A DNA stretch of 64,000 bases from Chloroflexota bacterium (lineage in GTDB: Bacteria; Chloroflexota; Anaerolineae; Aggregatilineales; Ch27), in contig JAIOAT010000016.1 of NCBI GenBank assembly GCA_019873685.1, positions 1 through 64,000 of the forward strand, written 5' to 3'. Positions 29,016 through 38,931 of this stretch are shown piece after piece; positions within the stretch are counted from its first letter, which is position 1; each line of letters begins with the position of its first letter. The position numbers were made by a program, and so were the translations under genes. Below the pieces are notes generated by a model. It worked only from the letters and a program-made list of their open reading frames with translations. It was not told the DNA's origin and did no database searches.

Positions 29016-29822
29016 TTATTGTAACCCGCCGGTATCAGGCGCGGACAGGGCCAGCCGCCGCACCACCTCCACGGCTTCCGCCGGGTAGTCCGGCAGGCGG
29101 TCGCGCAGCAGCCGCCCGGCCAGCGCCAGCAGTGCGGCGGCGGCCTGCGGTGTTTCCTGCAGCAGGGCAGCGTTGATCTCCGCTCCCAGCGCCGGGTAAG
29201 CCTGCTCGAAGCGACGGGCTGGATCGATGCTATCCAGCGCGGCGGGCCGGTCGGCGGGGACCAGCGCCGCGATCAGCGTCAGCAGGTGGGCGAGGGCCTC
29301 GCCGCGCACGAATCGATGCCCGCTCAGGCGTTCCCCTCGCCAGTGCCGCCCGATTCCCACCCACAGATTGGTCAGGAACTGGCCGAAGTGATAGGCCGGG
29401 TCAGCCTGCCGCCTGGCGTGCTCAGCTGCTGTACGGGCCACGATCTCCCCGGCGCAGGCTGCCATCCCGGCGCGGTCGATCAGGACACGGTAGCTGTTCA
29501 GGCGGGTGACCGCCAGCTCCTCCGGCGCAAAGACGGCGTATTCCACCAGGTGGCCAAAGCGGTAAAGCACTTTGAGGCCGTGCGCCGTCTCCCGGAAGGC
29601 CAGGGCGATCTGCTCGTGATCGGGCAACCAGTCAAAGGTGGTGCGGAAGTGCTCCTGCTCGCCCGGCGTGGTCACGATCCAGAAGTCATGGTCGGAATAT
29701 TCATCCGGGGCGTGGTCGGTGGCGGCCATCGATCCGGCGGCGATCAGACCCAGCACACGGGGATCGGCGCTCAGGGTGCGCACCAGCGCCGCCGTGAACG
29801 CCGCATAATCAACCTGGTTCAT
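29016..29822 (-). CDS. Nucleotidyltransferase-domain protein
   Basis: LGLIAAGSMAATDHAPDEYSDHDFWIVT. Confidence 0.75.
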   Translation of the reverse strand: MNQVDYAAFTAALVRTLSADPRVLGLIAAGSMAATDHAPDEYSDHDFWIVTTPGEQEHFRTTFDWLPDHEQIALAFRETAHGLKVLYRFGHLVEYAVFAPEELAVTRLNSYRVLIDRAGMAACAGEIVARTAAEHARRQADPAYHFGQFLTNLWVGIGRHWRGERLSGHRFVRGEALAHLLTLIAALVPADRPAALDSIDPARRFEQAYPALGAEINAALLQETPQAAAALLALAGRLLRDRLPDYPAEAVEVVRRLALSAPDTGGLQ

Positions 29823-29886
29823 ATGAAGGTCTCCCCCCTTTCCCGGTGGAAGCGCCCCGGTCACTGCGCCGCTGGCAATGCCGCCC

Positions 29887-31893
29887 TCAATCCTCCACCA
29901 TCAGCGTCTCCCATTCAGCCAGGGCGGCTTCCAGCTCCTGCTCAGCGCGAGCGTAATCCTGCCCCAGGTCGTGGACGCGGGCCGCATCCCCGGCGGCGCT
30001 GGCCTCCTCGATGGCGCCGCTGAGATCGACCAGCCGCACTTCCAGCGCCTCGATGCGGCGCTCCAGTTCGGCGGTGAGCCGGGCGCGTTGATACGGGGAG
30101 AGCCTTGGCGAGCGCCCGGTGCGTTCGTCATCCACCGGGGGCTTTGGCGCCCTGGATCGTTTGGGGGCGGCGACCGCTGTACGTTCTGCCGGGGCGGCAG
30201 GTTGCGGCGGTTCGCTTTCGGCGCTGCGACCATCCCGCACGGCCAGATACTCGGCATAGGGGCCTTTGAAGACGATCAACTCACCGGGGCGGGCGTCCCA
30301 GATTTGCGTCGCCAGGCGATCGATCAGATAGCGGTCGTGGCTGACCATCAGGATTGTGCCGTTGAAGCGCTCCAGCACCTCCTCCAGAATCTCCTGGCTG
30401 GCGATATCCAGGTGGTTGGTTGGCTCGTCCAGCAGCAGGAAGTTGGCCCCGCTGAGGGCCAGCTTGGCCAGGGCCAGCCGTCCGCGCTCCCCGCCGGAGA
30501 GCGTGCTGACCGGGCGGAAGACATCCTCGCCGGTGAACAGGTAAGTAGCCAGGTAATTGCGGGCCTGGCTCTGCGGCATATGGCGGACGCTCAGCAGTTC
30601 GTCGATGACTGTGTTGGCGGGGTTGAGTTCCTCATGGGCCTGGGCGAAGTAACCGATCTGCACGCCTGCTCCCAGCCGGGCGCTGCCCTGCTTGGGGGCC
30701 AGCTTGCCCAGCAGCGTCTTGAGCAGCGTGGTCTTCCCCACGCCGTTGGGGCCGATGAGCGCGGCGATCTCGCCCCGGTAGAGGGTGATGTCCGGCACGG
30801 TGAAGAGCAGGTCGCCATCCGGGTAGCCGACGCCCAGGTTATAGGTCATCAGCACCTTGTCCCCGCTGCGGATGGCTGCCTCCAGGCGCATATGCATGTG
30901 CTTCTCGTGTTGCGCCGCGCTCAGTAACCGCCCGCCACGGGTGGGTAGCTCGCCGCGCAGGGCGGCCTCCAGGCGGTTGAGGTCGCCTTTGGACTTGCCC
31001 AGGACCATCGTTTCCAGCTTGCGGATTTTGCCACGGGCCTGGGTGGTGTTCTGCTTGCCCAGGTTACGGCGGATGTAATCCAGTTCCTTTTCGATGAAAG
31101 CCTGCTGGGCTTCGTATTCCCGGCGCAGCCGCTCGTGGCGCTCCTCGCGCTGGGTGACGTAGTGGCTGTAATTGCCGCGGTAGACCTCCATCCGGCCAAA
31201 GGCCATCTCCCAGATGGTCGTGACCACGCGGTCCATGAAGTAGCGGTCATGGCTGACGGCCAGCACGGCCCCGCTGAAGGACTTGAGGAAGCCCTCCAGC
31301 CATTCCACCGCGTCAATGTCCAGGTGGTTGGTCGGCTCATCCAGGACGAGCAGGTCGGGTGATTCCAGCAGCAGGCGGCCCAGCAGGGCGCGGGTGCGCT
31401 CCCCGCCGGAAAGCTTGCTCAGCGGACGCGTGTATTCCTCCGGGGCAAAGCCCAGGCCGGTCAGCACCATCCGGATGCGGTGTTCGTACTCAAAACCGCC
31501 GGCCTGCTCATAGCGTTGCTGCAGCGCGCCATAGGCTTCGATGAGTTCGTCATCATCTGGCCGGCCAACCATCTCGTGTTCCAGCTCGGCCAAGCGGGCT
31601 TCCATGTCGCGCAGCGGGCCAAAGACGCGCAGCATTTCCTCGTAGAGCGCATGATCGCCGGCCAGTTCCGGGCGCTGGGGCAGGAAGCCGATGCGCAGGC
31701 CACTGGCCCGCGTGATTGTGCCCGTGGTCGGCGTGTCCAGGCCGACGATCAGGTTGAGCAGGGTGGTCTTGCCAACGCCGTTAGCGCCAACCAGGGCGAT
31801 ACGCGCACCGTGGGGGATGCTGGCGCTGACATTGCTGAAGATGTCACTGGCGCCAAAACTCTTGGCGACATTAGTCAGGGTTACCAGGGCCAT
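29887..31893 (-). CDS. ABC-F family ATP-binding protein (Uup/YdiF-like with C-terminal coiled coil)
   Basis: Two Walker A (GANGVGKTTLLN, GPNGVGKTTLLK), two LSGGE signatures, inter-domain linker, no TM. Confidence 0.95.
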   Translation of the reverse strand: MALVTLTNVAKSFGASDIFSNVSASIPHGARIALVGANGVGKTTLLNLIVGLDTPTTGTITRASGLRIGFLPQRPELAGDHALYEEMLRVFGPLRDMEARLAELEHEMVGRPDDDELIEAYGALQQRYEQAGGFEYEHRIRMVLTGLGFAPEEYTRPLSKLSGGERTRALLGRLLLESPDLLVLDEPTNHLDIDAVEWLEGFLKSFSGAVLAVSHDRYFMDRVVTTIWEMAFGRMEVYRGNYSHYVTQREERHERLRREYEAQQAFIEKELDYIRRNLGKQNTTQARGKIRKLETMVLGKSKGDLNRLEAALRGELPTRGGRLLSAAQHEKHMHMRLEAAIRSGDKVLMTYNLGVGYPDGDLLFTVPDITLYRGEIAALIGPNGVGKTTLLKTLLGKLAPKQGSARLGAGVQIGYFAQAHEELNPANTVIDELLSVRHMPQSQARNYLATYLFTGEDVFRPVSTLSGGERGRLALAKLALSGANFLLLDEPTNHLDIASQEILEEVLERFNGTILMVSHDRYLIDRLATQIWDARPGELIVFKGPYAEYLAVRDGRSAESEPPQPAAPAERTAVAAPKRSRAPKPPVDDERTGRSPRLSPYQRARLTAELERRIEALEVRLVDLSGAIEEASAAGDAARVHDLGQDYARAEQELEAALAEWETLMVED

Positions 31894-32000
31894 AAGTGTT
31901 TTACCTTCAGCTTCCAGCGACCTGCGGGGTCGCTGAACAGGTTGTCATCAGTATGCCGGGAAAGGCGTTCCTGGCGCGTAGCGCCACCGGGCGAAAAAGC

Positions 32001-32032
32001 AAAAAAGCTGCGGGACATGCGCCCACAGCCTT
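32001..32032 (-). terminator. Intrinsic terminator in the ABC-F 5' leader (attenuator candidate)
   Basis: Minus strand gctgtggg-cgcatgt-cccgcagc then TTTTTTGCTTTTTC, about 110 nt upstream of ATG 31893. Confidence 0.85.
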
Positions 32033-32075
32033 AAGAGTTTGCTCGTAGCATTGCTAAGGGCATGCAGGCGCGACA

Positions 32076-32126
32076 TCAGGCTGGAAAAGCGCCGCCAGCC
32101 ATTCTGATCATCCGCCTGCTGTCCAT
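32076..32126 (-). CDS. Candidate 16-aa leader peptide upstream of ABC-F
   Basis: MDSRRMIRMAGGAFPA; GGAG SD 6 nt upstream of ATG. Confidence 0.5.
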   Translation of the reverse strand: MDSRRMIRMAGGAFPA

Positions 32127-32198
32127 GGGTGACTCCGTTGTGTTCTACCAGCGCCCTGGAGTGTACATGGCCGGGGAGAGCGTGTCAAGCGCAGATGG

Positions 32199-32235
32199 AG
32201 AGGCCGGGCGATTCCCCGGCCTGCCGCCTCCTGGC
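32199..32235 (+). repeat. GGCCGGG hairpin plus C-rich repeat (family member)
   Basis: aggccgggcgattccccggcctgccgcctcctggc; shares cgattccccggcct with reverse complement of 24836-24850. Confidence 0.6.
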
Positions 32236-32334
32236 TAGCGTTAATGCCTCTGTACGGGCTGCTGCCTATCGGGTACAATGACGCGGCGAGCCTGCCGTTA
32301 TCCCCGGCTCCCCATTGCATCGTCAGGAAACAGG

Positions 32335-33114
32335 ATGATCAAAGCCGTACTCTTTGACCTGGATGATACCCTCATCGACTGGTCGCAGCGCGAAGAAATC
32401 GACTGGGACGCTTTCCACCGTCAGCGTCTGCGCACCGTCTATGATCTCGTCGTTGCTGAGGGCTACCCCCTGCCCGATTTTGAGGTGGTGGCCGATCAGT
32501 ACGTGCAGATGACTATGGTCGCCTGGGCGGAAGCCAACCAGACGCTGGAAGCGCCGCATCTGGGCCGCGTGCTGGCTGCTCTCTTCCGGCAGCACGGCGT
32601 CCCTATCAACGGGCGCGATCTGACCCCCTGGCTGCGCGCCTATGGTTCACCGGTCATCCCCGGCGTGCGCGTCTTTCCAGAGGTGCCTGATGTTCTGGCG
32701 ATGCTGCGCCAGCATCATCTGCGCCTGGGCATCGTGACCAACGCCTACCAGCCAATGTGGATGCGCGACGGCGAGTTGGTGGCGCTGGGCCTGCCGCCTG
32801 ATCTGTTCGCGTTGCGCGCCTCCGCCGCCGATGTCGGCGTCCTCAAGCCACACCCGGCCATCTTCCAGCACGCGCTGGAAGGGCTGGGGGTAAGGCCGGA
32901 CGAGGCCGTCTTTGTGGGGGATAACCTCGCTGCGGATGTCGCCGGGGCGCAACGGGCCGGGATGCGCGCCATCCAGCGTGTGACGCCCGCTGCAGCACCC
33001 GTCCCGGATGTCCGCCCGGACGCCGCGGTGCATTCGCTGGCGGAACTGCTCCCTCTGCTCGATGACTGGTACCCCGGCTGGCGCAACGGCGCGACGCCAC
33101 GCCGCCAGCCCTGA
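32335..33114 (+). CDS. HAD family hydrolase
   Basis: MIKAVLFDLDDTLIDW, LGIVTNAYQ, KPHPAIFQHALEGLGV, AVFVGDNLAADVAGAQRAGM. Confidence 0.95.
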   Translation: MIKAVLFDLDDTLIDWSQREEIDWDAFHRQRLRTVYDLVVAEGYPLPDFEVVADQYVQMTMVAWAEANQTLEAPHLGRVLAALFRQHGVPINGRDLTPWLRAYGSPVIPGVRVFPEVPDVLAMLRQHHLRLGIVTNAYQPMWMRDGELVALGLPPDLFALRASAADVGVLKPHPAIFQHALEGLGVRPDEAVFVGDNLAADVAGAQRAGMRAIQRVTPAAAPVPDVRPDAAVHSLAELLPLLDDWYPGWRNGATPRRQP

Positions 33115-33140
33115 GCGGCTGCGTTGCTCCCGGTAAGCCA

Positions 33141-33719
33141 ATGACTGCGCCTCAGCCGATTTCCTCCCCGCTGACTTCACGGCGTTATGTCCCGCCGACG
33201 CCCTACCGCAACCTGATCCTGGCTGGCGAGATGGGCATCGGCAAGACAGAAGTCGCCCGCCGGGTGGCTGAGTATTTCGGCGCGACTCTGCGCGATCTGG
33301 AAGCGGAACTGGAGGCCGCCGCCGGGATGCCGCTTCAGGACGTGCGGGAGCTGTATGGCGAGGCTCGCGTCACCGGGATGGAAACCGAGCTGGTTCGCAG
33401 CCTGGCCCTGCAGCGCAGCGCGGTCATTGTTGTGCATGCCACCACCCTGCTTAACGAGGCGAATCGCCGCCGCTTGGAAGAGATTGGCGTGGTATTCGTG
33501 CTCGTGACCGCCCTCAACGAAATTCTGCGTCGCCTCTACGCCGCCAAAGGCGACCGCTTCCATAGCCCGGCGGAACGCGCCCGGACGATGAAACGGCTGC
33601 GCCAGGAGTGGAAGGTGCGCGATCTGGCCGGCTATCCCCGGCTTGACACCACTGCCCTGACCATCGAGGAAGTGGTCAGCCGGGTAGCCGCCTTCTGGGA
33701 GGCGCATGGCGAAGCGTGA
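33141..33719 (+). CDS. Shikimate kinase-like P-loop protein
   Basis: NLILAGEMGIGKTEVARRVAEYFGATLRDLEAELEAAAGMPLQDVRELYGE. Confidence 0.75.
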   Translation: MTAPQPISSPLTSRRYVPPTPYRNLILAGEMGIGKTEVARRVAEYFGATLRDLEAELEAAAGMPLQDVRELYGEARVTGMETELVRSLALQRSAVIVVHATTLLNEANRRRLEEIGVVFVLVTALNEILRRLYAAKGDRFHSPAERARTMKRLRQEWKVRDLAGYPRLDTTALTIEEVVSRVAAFWEAHGEA

Positions 33720-33870
33720 CGGGCGCGGGCAGCGAAAGCGGCCGGGGGCAAGAACGCAGGCAGGTCGGGAAACCAGATAGCGATATCCCTGAAAAGCAGG
33801 CAAATGGCGTCAGCAAGCCAGCAGGCGCCGAGTCACGGTTGCCTTTCGGCAGCACATCTCATGCCGCTCC

Positions 33871-33957
33871 AACCTGCCACCTGTTGTTTGCCTCCCGTCC
33901 TCTCGGTGTCCCGGCCTCCTCTCTTGCCTCTGGTCTCCTGCCTCCTGCCTCTTTTTT
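33871..33957 (+). repeat. C/T-rich intergenic array (family member)
   Basis: cctgccacctgttgtttgcctcccgtcctctcggtgtcccggcctcctctcttgcctctggtctcctgcctcctgcctc. Confidence 0.8.
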
Positions 33958-34022
33958 CGCCGTCCGCGCCATGTATAATCGGCCTCTGGATTTTCGCCGT
34001 CCTATCCTGTCCGGGAAGGCCC

Positions 34023-36161
34023 ATGACTCAACCGCCCTACGACCGCCAGATCGCCGCCCGGCTGGGCGTCCAGCCGGAGCAGGTCGCCGCGACCATCGCC
34101 CTGCTCGACGAAGGCAATACCGTGCCCTTCATCGCCCGCTACCGCAAGGAAGTCACCGGCGGGTTGCAGGACGAGACGATCCAGAAGCTCACCGACCTGC
34201 TGGAACGGTTGCGCGCCCTGGATGAGCGCCGCGCCGCCATCATCAAGTCCATCGAGGAGCAGGGCAAGATGACCCCGGCCCTGCAGGAACAGATCGCAGC
34301 AGCCGATACGCTGGCGGCCCTGGAAGACCTCTACGCGCCCTACCGGCCCAAACGCCGCACACGGGCCACCATCGCCCGCGAGAAAGGGTTGCAGGGGCTG
34401 GCCGACCTGATTCTGGCGCAGCCGCGTAGCCCGCAGTCCCCCGGGGAACTGGCCGCCCCTTTTCTCAATGATGAGGTGCCGACCGTTGAGGAGGCGTTGG
34501 CCGGCGCGCGAGACATTGTGGCGGAGGCGATCAGCGAGAGTGCGCAGGTACGCGGCGAGCTACGCGCCCGCGCTCAGGCCTATGGCCGGGCGCAGGCTGC
34601 CCGCATCGAGGGTGCGGAAGACCCCAAACGCACCTACGAAACCTACTACGAATTCGAGTACCGCATCGGGCGTCTGCGCCCTTACCAGGTGCTGGCCATC
34701 AACCGCGGCGAGGCGGAAAAAGTGCTGCGCGTACACGTCGCCATCGATGAACGCGACTGGCAGGAGGCGGTTGCTCTGCTCGTCAGACCTGACCGGCGTT
34801 CGCCCCTGGCGGAGCAGCTGCTGGCCGCCGCGGATGACGCCGCCCGTCGCCTGCTGATCCCGGCCATCGAGCGCGATGTGCGCCGTCTGCTGACCGAACA
34901 GGCGGAAGAGCACGCCATTCAGGTGTTTGCCACCAACCTGGGCAACCTGCTCAACCAGCCGCCGCTGGCCGGACATGTGGTACTGGGCATCGATCCGGCC
35001 TACCGCACCGGCTGCAAGATCGCCGTCGTTGATCCCACCGGCAAGGTGATCGACACAGCGACGATCTACCCGCATGAGCCGCAACGTCGCTGGCGGGAAG
35101 CCGCCGCCGAACTCCTCCGCCTGATCCAGCGCCACGGCGTGACCCTGATCGCCATCGGCAATGGCACTGCCTCCCGCGAGACCGAACAACTCGTGGCAGA
35201 GATCACCCGCCAGCTGGAAGGAGTGCACTACCTGATGGTCAGCGAGGCGGGGGCGAGCGTTTACAGCGCCAGCGCCCTGGCCCGCGAGGAACTGCCCGAT
35301 TTGGATGTGACCCTGCGCGGCGCGGTTTCCATCGCCCGGCGCGCCCAGGACCCGCTGGCCGAGCTGGTCAAGATCGATCCGAAAGCCATCGGCGTGGGCA
35401 TGTACCAGCACGACGTGGATCAAAAGCGGCTGGCCGCTGCGCTGGACGCTGAAGTGGAGAAGATCGTCAACCGGGTCGGCGTGGACGTCAACACGGCGTC
35501 AGCAGCGTTGCTGCGCTACGTGGCCGGCATCGGGCCAAAGCTGGCGGCGAGCATCGTCGCCTACCGCGACGAACACGGCCCTTTTGCCAGCCGGGCTGAG
35601 CTGCGCAAGGTGCCCGGCCTGGGGCCGAAGGCCTACCAGCAGGCGGCGGGCTTCCTGCGCATCCGCGGTGGGCGCAACCCTCTGGACGCCAGCGCCATCC
35701 ACCCGGAGAGCTACGCGGCAGCGGAAGCGGTGCTGAGGGCGGCGGGCGTGACCATTGATACGCCGCCCGCCGCCAGGGAAGCCGCGCTCAAGGCGCTGTT
35801 GCAGCAGCGCCCACTCAGCACCCTGGCGGAGGCGCTGGGAGTCGGCGTGCCGACCCTGACCGACATCTTTGAGCAACTGATCCGCCCTGGCCGCGACCCG
35901 CGAGAAGACCTGCCCGCGCCCATCCTGCGCAGCGACGTGCTGCGCATGGAGGATCTGAAGGCCGGGATGGTCATGCAGGGGACCGTGCGCAACGTGGTCG
36001 ACTTCGGCGCATTCGTGGATATCGGCGTCAAGCAGGACGGCCTGCTGCACACCAGCCGCATCCCGAAGGATGTGCTGCTTGCCGTGGGCGATGTGATCGC
36101 CGTCGAAATCCTGGCCGTCGACCTGGAGCGCGGGCGGATCAGCCTGGGCTGGGCGGGATAA
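34023..36161 (+). CDS. tex: Tex family RNA-binding transcriptional accessory protein
   Basis: VPFIARYRKEVTGGLQDETI, LGIDPAYRTGCKIAVVD, GIGPKLAASIV HhH, C-terminal S1 domain. Confidence 0.96.
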   Translation: MTQPPYDRQIAARLGVQPEQVAATIALLDEGNTVPFIARYRKEVTGGLQDETIQKLTDLLERLRALDERRAAIIKSIEEQGKMTPALQEQIAAADTLAALEDLYAPYRPKRRTRATIAREKGLQGLADLILAQPRSPQSPGELAAPFLNDEVPTVEEALAGARDIVAEAISESAQVRGELRARAQAYGRAQAARIEGAEDPKRTYETYYEFEYRIGRLRPYQVLAINRGEAEKVLRVHVAIDERDWQEAVALLVRPDRRSPLAEQLLAAADDAARRLLIPAIERDVRRLLTEQAEEHAIQVFATNLGNLLNQPPLAGHVVLGIDPAYRTGCKIAVVDPTGKVIDTATIYPHEPQRRWREAAAELLRLIQRHGVTLIAIGNGTASRETEQLVAEITRQLEGVHYLMVSEAGASVYSASALAREELPDLDVTLRGAVSIARRAQDPLAELVKIDPKAIGVGMYQHDVDQKRLAAALDAEVEKIVNRVGVDVNTASAALLRYVAGIGPKLAASIVAYRDEHGPFASRAELRKVPGLGPKAYQQAAGFLRIRGGRNPLDASAIHPESYAAAEAVLRAAGVTIDTPPAAREAALKALLQQRPLSTLAEALGVGVPTLTDIFEQLIRPGRDPREDLPAPILRSDVLRMEDLKAGMVMQGTVRNVVDFGAFVDIGVKQDGLLHTSRIPKDVLLAVGDVIAVEILAVDLERGRISLGWAG

Positions 36162-36185
36162 GCAGGCCTGAGGTAACCGTGCTAT

Positions 36186-36231
36186 AGGCCGGATAACCTC
36201 CCGGTCTCCTGGTCTCCCGGCCTTTTTCCCC
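36186..36231 (+). repeat. C/T-rich intergenic array with terminal hairpin and T tract
   Basis: aggccggataacctcccggtctcctggtctcccggccttttt. Confidence 0.7.
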
Positions 36232-36329
36232 ACTGGCTGGCCCGCATCTGCCGCAGGCGGGATGCCCCCGGCTGTGCTATGATCCGGGCAAAGGTCGCAG
36301 CAACAACAGGACTGAACAGGCGGTGCCCG

Positions 36330-37601
36330 ATGACCCTCCGCAAGTACTCTCCTCTGCTGCCGGGGATGCTGGTGTTGATCGCGGCGCTGATTGCCGGCGG
36401 CCTGCTGTTCGAGCCGACGGGTGTACCGCTGATTGCCGCCCAGGGCCGCCAGCCCATCCCGACGCTCTCCCCGACGCCGGTGCCTTCGCCGACGCTTTCC
36501 CCCACGCCCAACCCGACTGCCACCGCTGCCGCCGCACATTTCGTCATCCAGCAGGCGGAGATGATCTCACGCTATCCGGCGGGCGTGGAATACATCTTCC
36601 GCGCCAAGAGCAATGCCGGGACTATCGAGCGCGTCCAGGTGATCACCTGGGCAGGGGATGGGGCCACCAACAGCGCCCCACTGACCTGGGATGCGCAGCG
36701 CGGGGCGTTTGTCTACTTCGATCGTCTGTTCAGCCCGCCCTGGCTGCCGCTGAACTTCCGCTTCCGCGCTGTGGATAGCGCCGGCAACATGATCCAGACC
36801 GCCGACATGACGGCGGAATATGCTGACCTGACCCGCAAGTGGATTCGCCGGGAAAACGACGAGATCGTGGTGTTGATGTTTGGGGCGCGCCAATCGCTGG
36901 CCGATGATCTGTTCGCCAGCGCCACAGAAGCCATGCGACGGCTGGAGGACGCCTTCGGCTTCGGGCTGGACTTCCGGCCCTACGTGGTGGTGATGCCCGA
37001 CCGGGCCAGCTTTGAAGAATGGCAGGAATACCCTGAGCCGTTCCTGGCGGGCCTGACCCTCAGCGAACTGGGCTATACCATCCAGACCCTGCAATGGGGC
37101 GAAGATGATCTGATCTACACCACCGTGCCCCACGAATTGACCCACATCTTCCAGGGCTTCATCAGCAAGGCGCGGGACATCCCGGCCTGGTTCACCGAAG
37201 GCCACGCCTCATACTTTGAGACGGTGAAGGATTACGACTATGAGCAGCGGGTGCGCGATGTGGCCACTTACCCGTCGTTCCCCACGCTGCAGGCTGACAT
37301 TTCCACGGAATTCCCCGGCCCGGATGGGCGCGGTCGCTGGGTCTATGACCTGGGCTATTCGTTTATCAACTACTGGATCAGCACCTACGGGATGGAATCG
37401 CACCGTATCTTCTGGCAGGCGCAGCGCACCATGCGCTTCAAAGAGGCGCTGGCCGCCGCAACCGGGGTCAGTTTTCAGCAGCTGGAAGATGGCTGGCGGG
37501 CTTACATCGGCGCGCCCGGCCCGGCCCCGACCCTGATCCCGACGCCAACGCTGCCGCCATTCCCCACTGCACCGGGCATGTCCGGCGCAGGCGGCAGCTG
37601 A
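36330..37601 (+). CDS. Secreted peptidase MA-like metallopeptidase
   Basis: Signal peptide; TTVPHELTHIFQGF...PAWFTEGHASYFE; Pro/Thr-rich linkers. Confidence 0.85.
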   Translation: MTLRKYSPLLPGMLVLIAALIAGGLLFEPTGVPLIAAQGRQPIPTLSPTPVPSPTLSPTPNPTATAAAAHFVIQQAEMISRYPAGVEYIFRAKSNAGTIERVQVITWAGDGATNSAPLTWDAQRGAFVYFDRLFSPPWLPLNFRFRAVDSAGNMIQTADMTAEYADLTRKWIRRENDEIVVLMFGARQSLADDLFASATEAMRRLEDAFGFGLDFRPYVVVMPDRASFEEWQEYPEPFLAGLTLSELGYTIQTLQWGEDDLIYTTVPHELTHIFQGFISKARDIPAWFTEGHASYFETVKDYDYEQRVRDVATYPSFPTLQADISTEFPGPDGRGRWVYDLGYSFINYWISTYGMESHRIFWQAQRTMRFKEALAAATGVSFQQLEDGWRAYIGAPGPAPTLIPTPTLPPFPTAPGMSGAGGS

Positions 37602-37616
37602 GCATGATCGCGCGGG

Positions 37617-38000
37617 TCAGACCCGGCGCTGAACGATCTTCTGGCGGGCTTCCTCCAGCGTTTCGGCCACGAGCAGCCGCCCGGATAGGCGGGTGAATAT
37701 CCGGCGCGCCACGCGGACGACAGCGCTGATGCGCGGGTCGCGGGTGACCAGCACAATCGGGCCTTGATTGCCTTCCGGGCACATGGCCAGCAGGCGGTGA
37801 ACGTGCCCCATGTCGTCCAGCCGGAAGCGCGGCGCGCCCTGGCGCAGGTCGATGATCACATCCGCCAGGCGACCGGTGTTCGTCTCCATGGCGATCACGT
37901 CCAGCGCGGCCTGGCGCAGGGCCACCCAGTCCCACTCGCGGTCACAGCTCATCACCACACACCCCGCGACCTCATCATCCCAGCAAACGGTAATTCCCAT
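37617..38000 (-). CDS. Hypothetical protein, STAS/SpoIIAA-like
   Basis: MGITVCWDDEVAGCVVMSCDREWDWVALRQAALDVIAMETNTGRLADVIIDLRQG. Confidence 0.5.
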   Translation of the reverse strand: MGITVCWDDEVAGCVVMSCDREWDWVALRQAALDVIAMETNTGRLADVIIDLRQGAPRFRLDDMGHVHRLLAMCPEGNQGPIVLVTRDPRISAVVRVARRIFTRLSGRLLVAETLEEARQKIVQRRV

Positions 38001-38175
38001 GTCTTGTCCGGCGCATCGCCTCGTAGAGTTCCCGCCCCGCTGATCACAGCGGCAAAATGACGGTCGGTAATTGTACCACAAAGCATAAAGAAAAGGCTAG
38101 TTATTTGATCCCGAATCTCTTTTCCGTTTATTGATGCTATCATGGCTGACGGCCAGCGGTCAGGCGAGGTCACAC

Positions 38176-38212
38176 CTTCCCGGCCACCTGGCCTCTTGAC
38201 CGCTCTTCCCGC
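38176..38212 (+). repeat. C/T-rich intergenic array (short family member)
   Basis: cttcccggccacctggcctcttgaccgctcttcccgcc. Confidence 0.6.
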
Positions 38213-38319
38213 CGACTGCTGCCAGGGCCGCTTCCCCGGTTGATTCTGCTATAATCACCCTTGCGCCGGGGAGGGCCACCGCGCTTTCCGGCCACTGACC
38301 GACGGATGGAGGCAAGGGC

Positions 38320-38883
38320 ATGATTCTGTTTGAGCGCGAGATTGTCGATGGCGACGATCGGCTGCGCGTCACTGTGCGCTACGATGACCGGCTGCGCCGC
38401 AACGTGCGCTGGAGCGCCCGCAATGGCGCAATTGAGATTCGCGCCCCGCGCCATGCCCGCCCCGCCGAACTGGTGCGTATCACGGATAGCATCATCGCCC
38501 GCGTGCTCAAGCAGCGCGCCCGCGCCCGTCGCCGCCAGGACACTGATCTGCAGGCGCGCGCCGAGGCGATCAACCGCCGCTACTTCGGCGGCGAACTGAC
38601 CTGGCATACCATCCGCTGGGTCGACAACATGGAACGGCGGCTGGGCAGCTGCACCACCGGCGGCAGCACCGATGGCGACATCCGCATCAGCGCTCGTATC
38701 CGCGCGTGGCCGCAATACGTGGTCGACTATGTCATCGCCCACGAACTGACTCACCGCCTTCACCCCGATCACAGCGCGGATTTCTGGGCGGCTTTGGCCC
38801 GCTTCCCATACGTCGAACGGGCGCGTGGCTTCATTGAGGGCGTCGCCTTTGCTGAAAACGCTGACGCTGACGCGCTGCTCTAG
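38320..38883 (+). CDS. YgjP/SprT-like metallopeptidase
   Basis: RRLGSCTTGGSTDGDIRISARIRAWPQYVVDYVIAHELTHRLHPDHSADFW. Confidence 0.9.
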   Translation: MILFEREIVDGDDRLRVTVRYDDRLRRNVRWSARNGAIEIRAPRHARPAELVRITDSIIARVLKQRARARRRQDTDLQARAEAINRRYFGGELTWHTIRWVDNMERRLGSCTTGGSTDGDIRISARIRAWPQYVVDYVIAHELTHRLHPDHSADFWAALARFPYVERARGFIEGVAFAENADADALL

Positions 38884-38931
38884 GCAGGCGCGTCCATCCC
38901 GGGACACTGAAGAACCAGGAGGGGCAAACAT

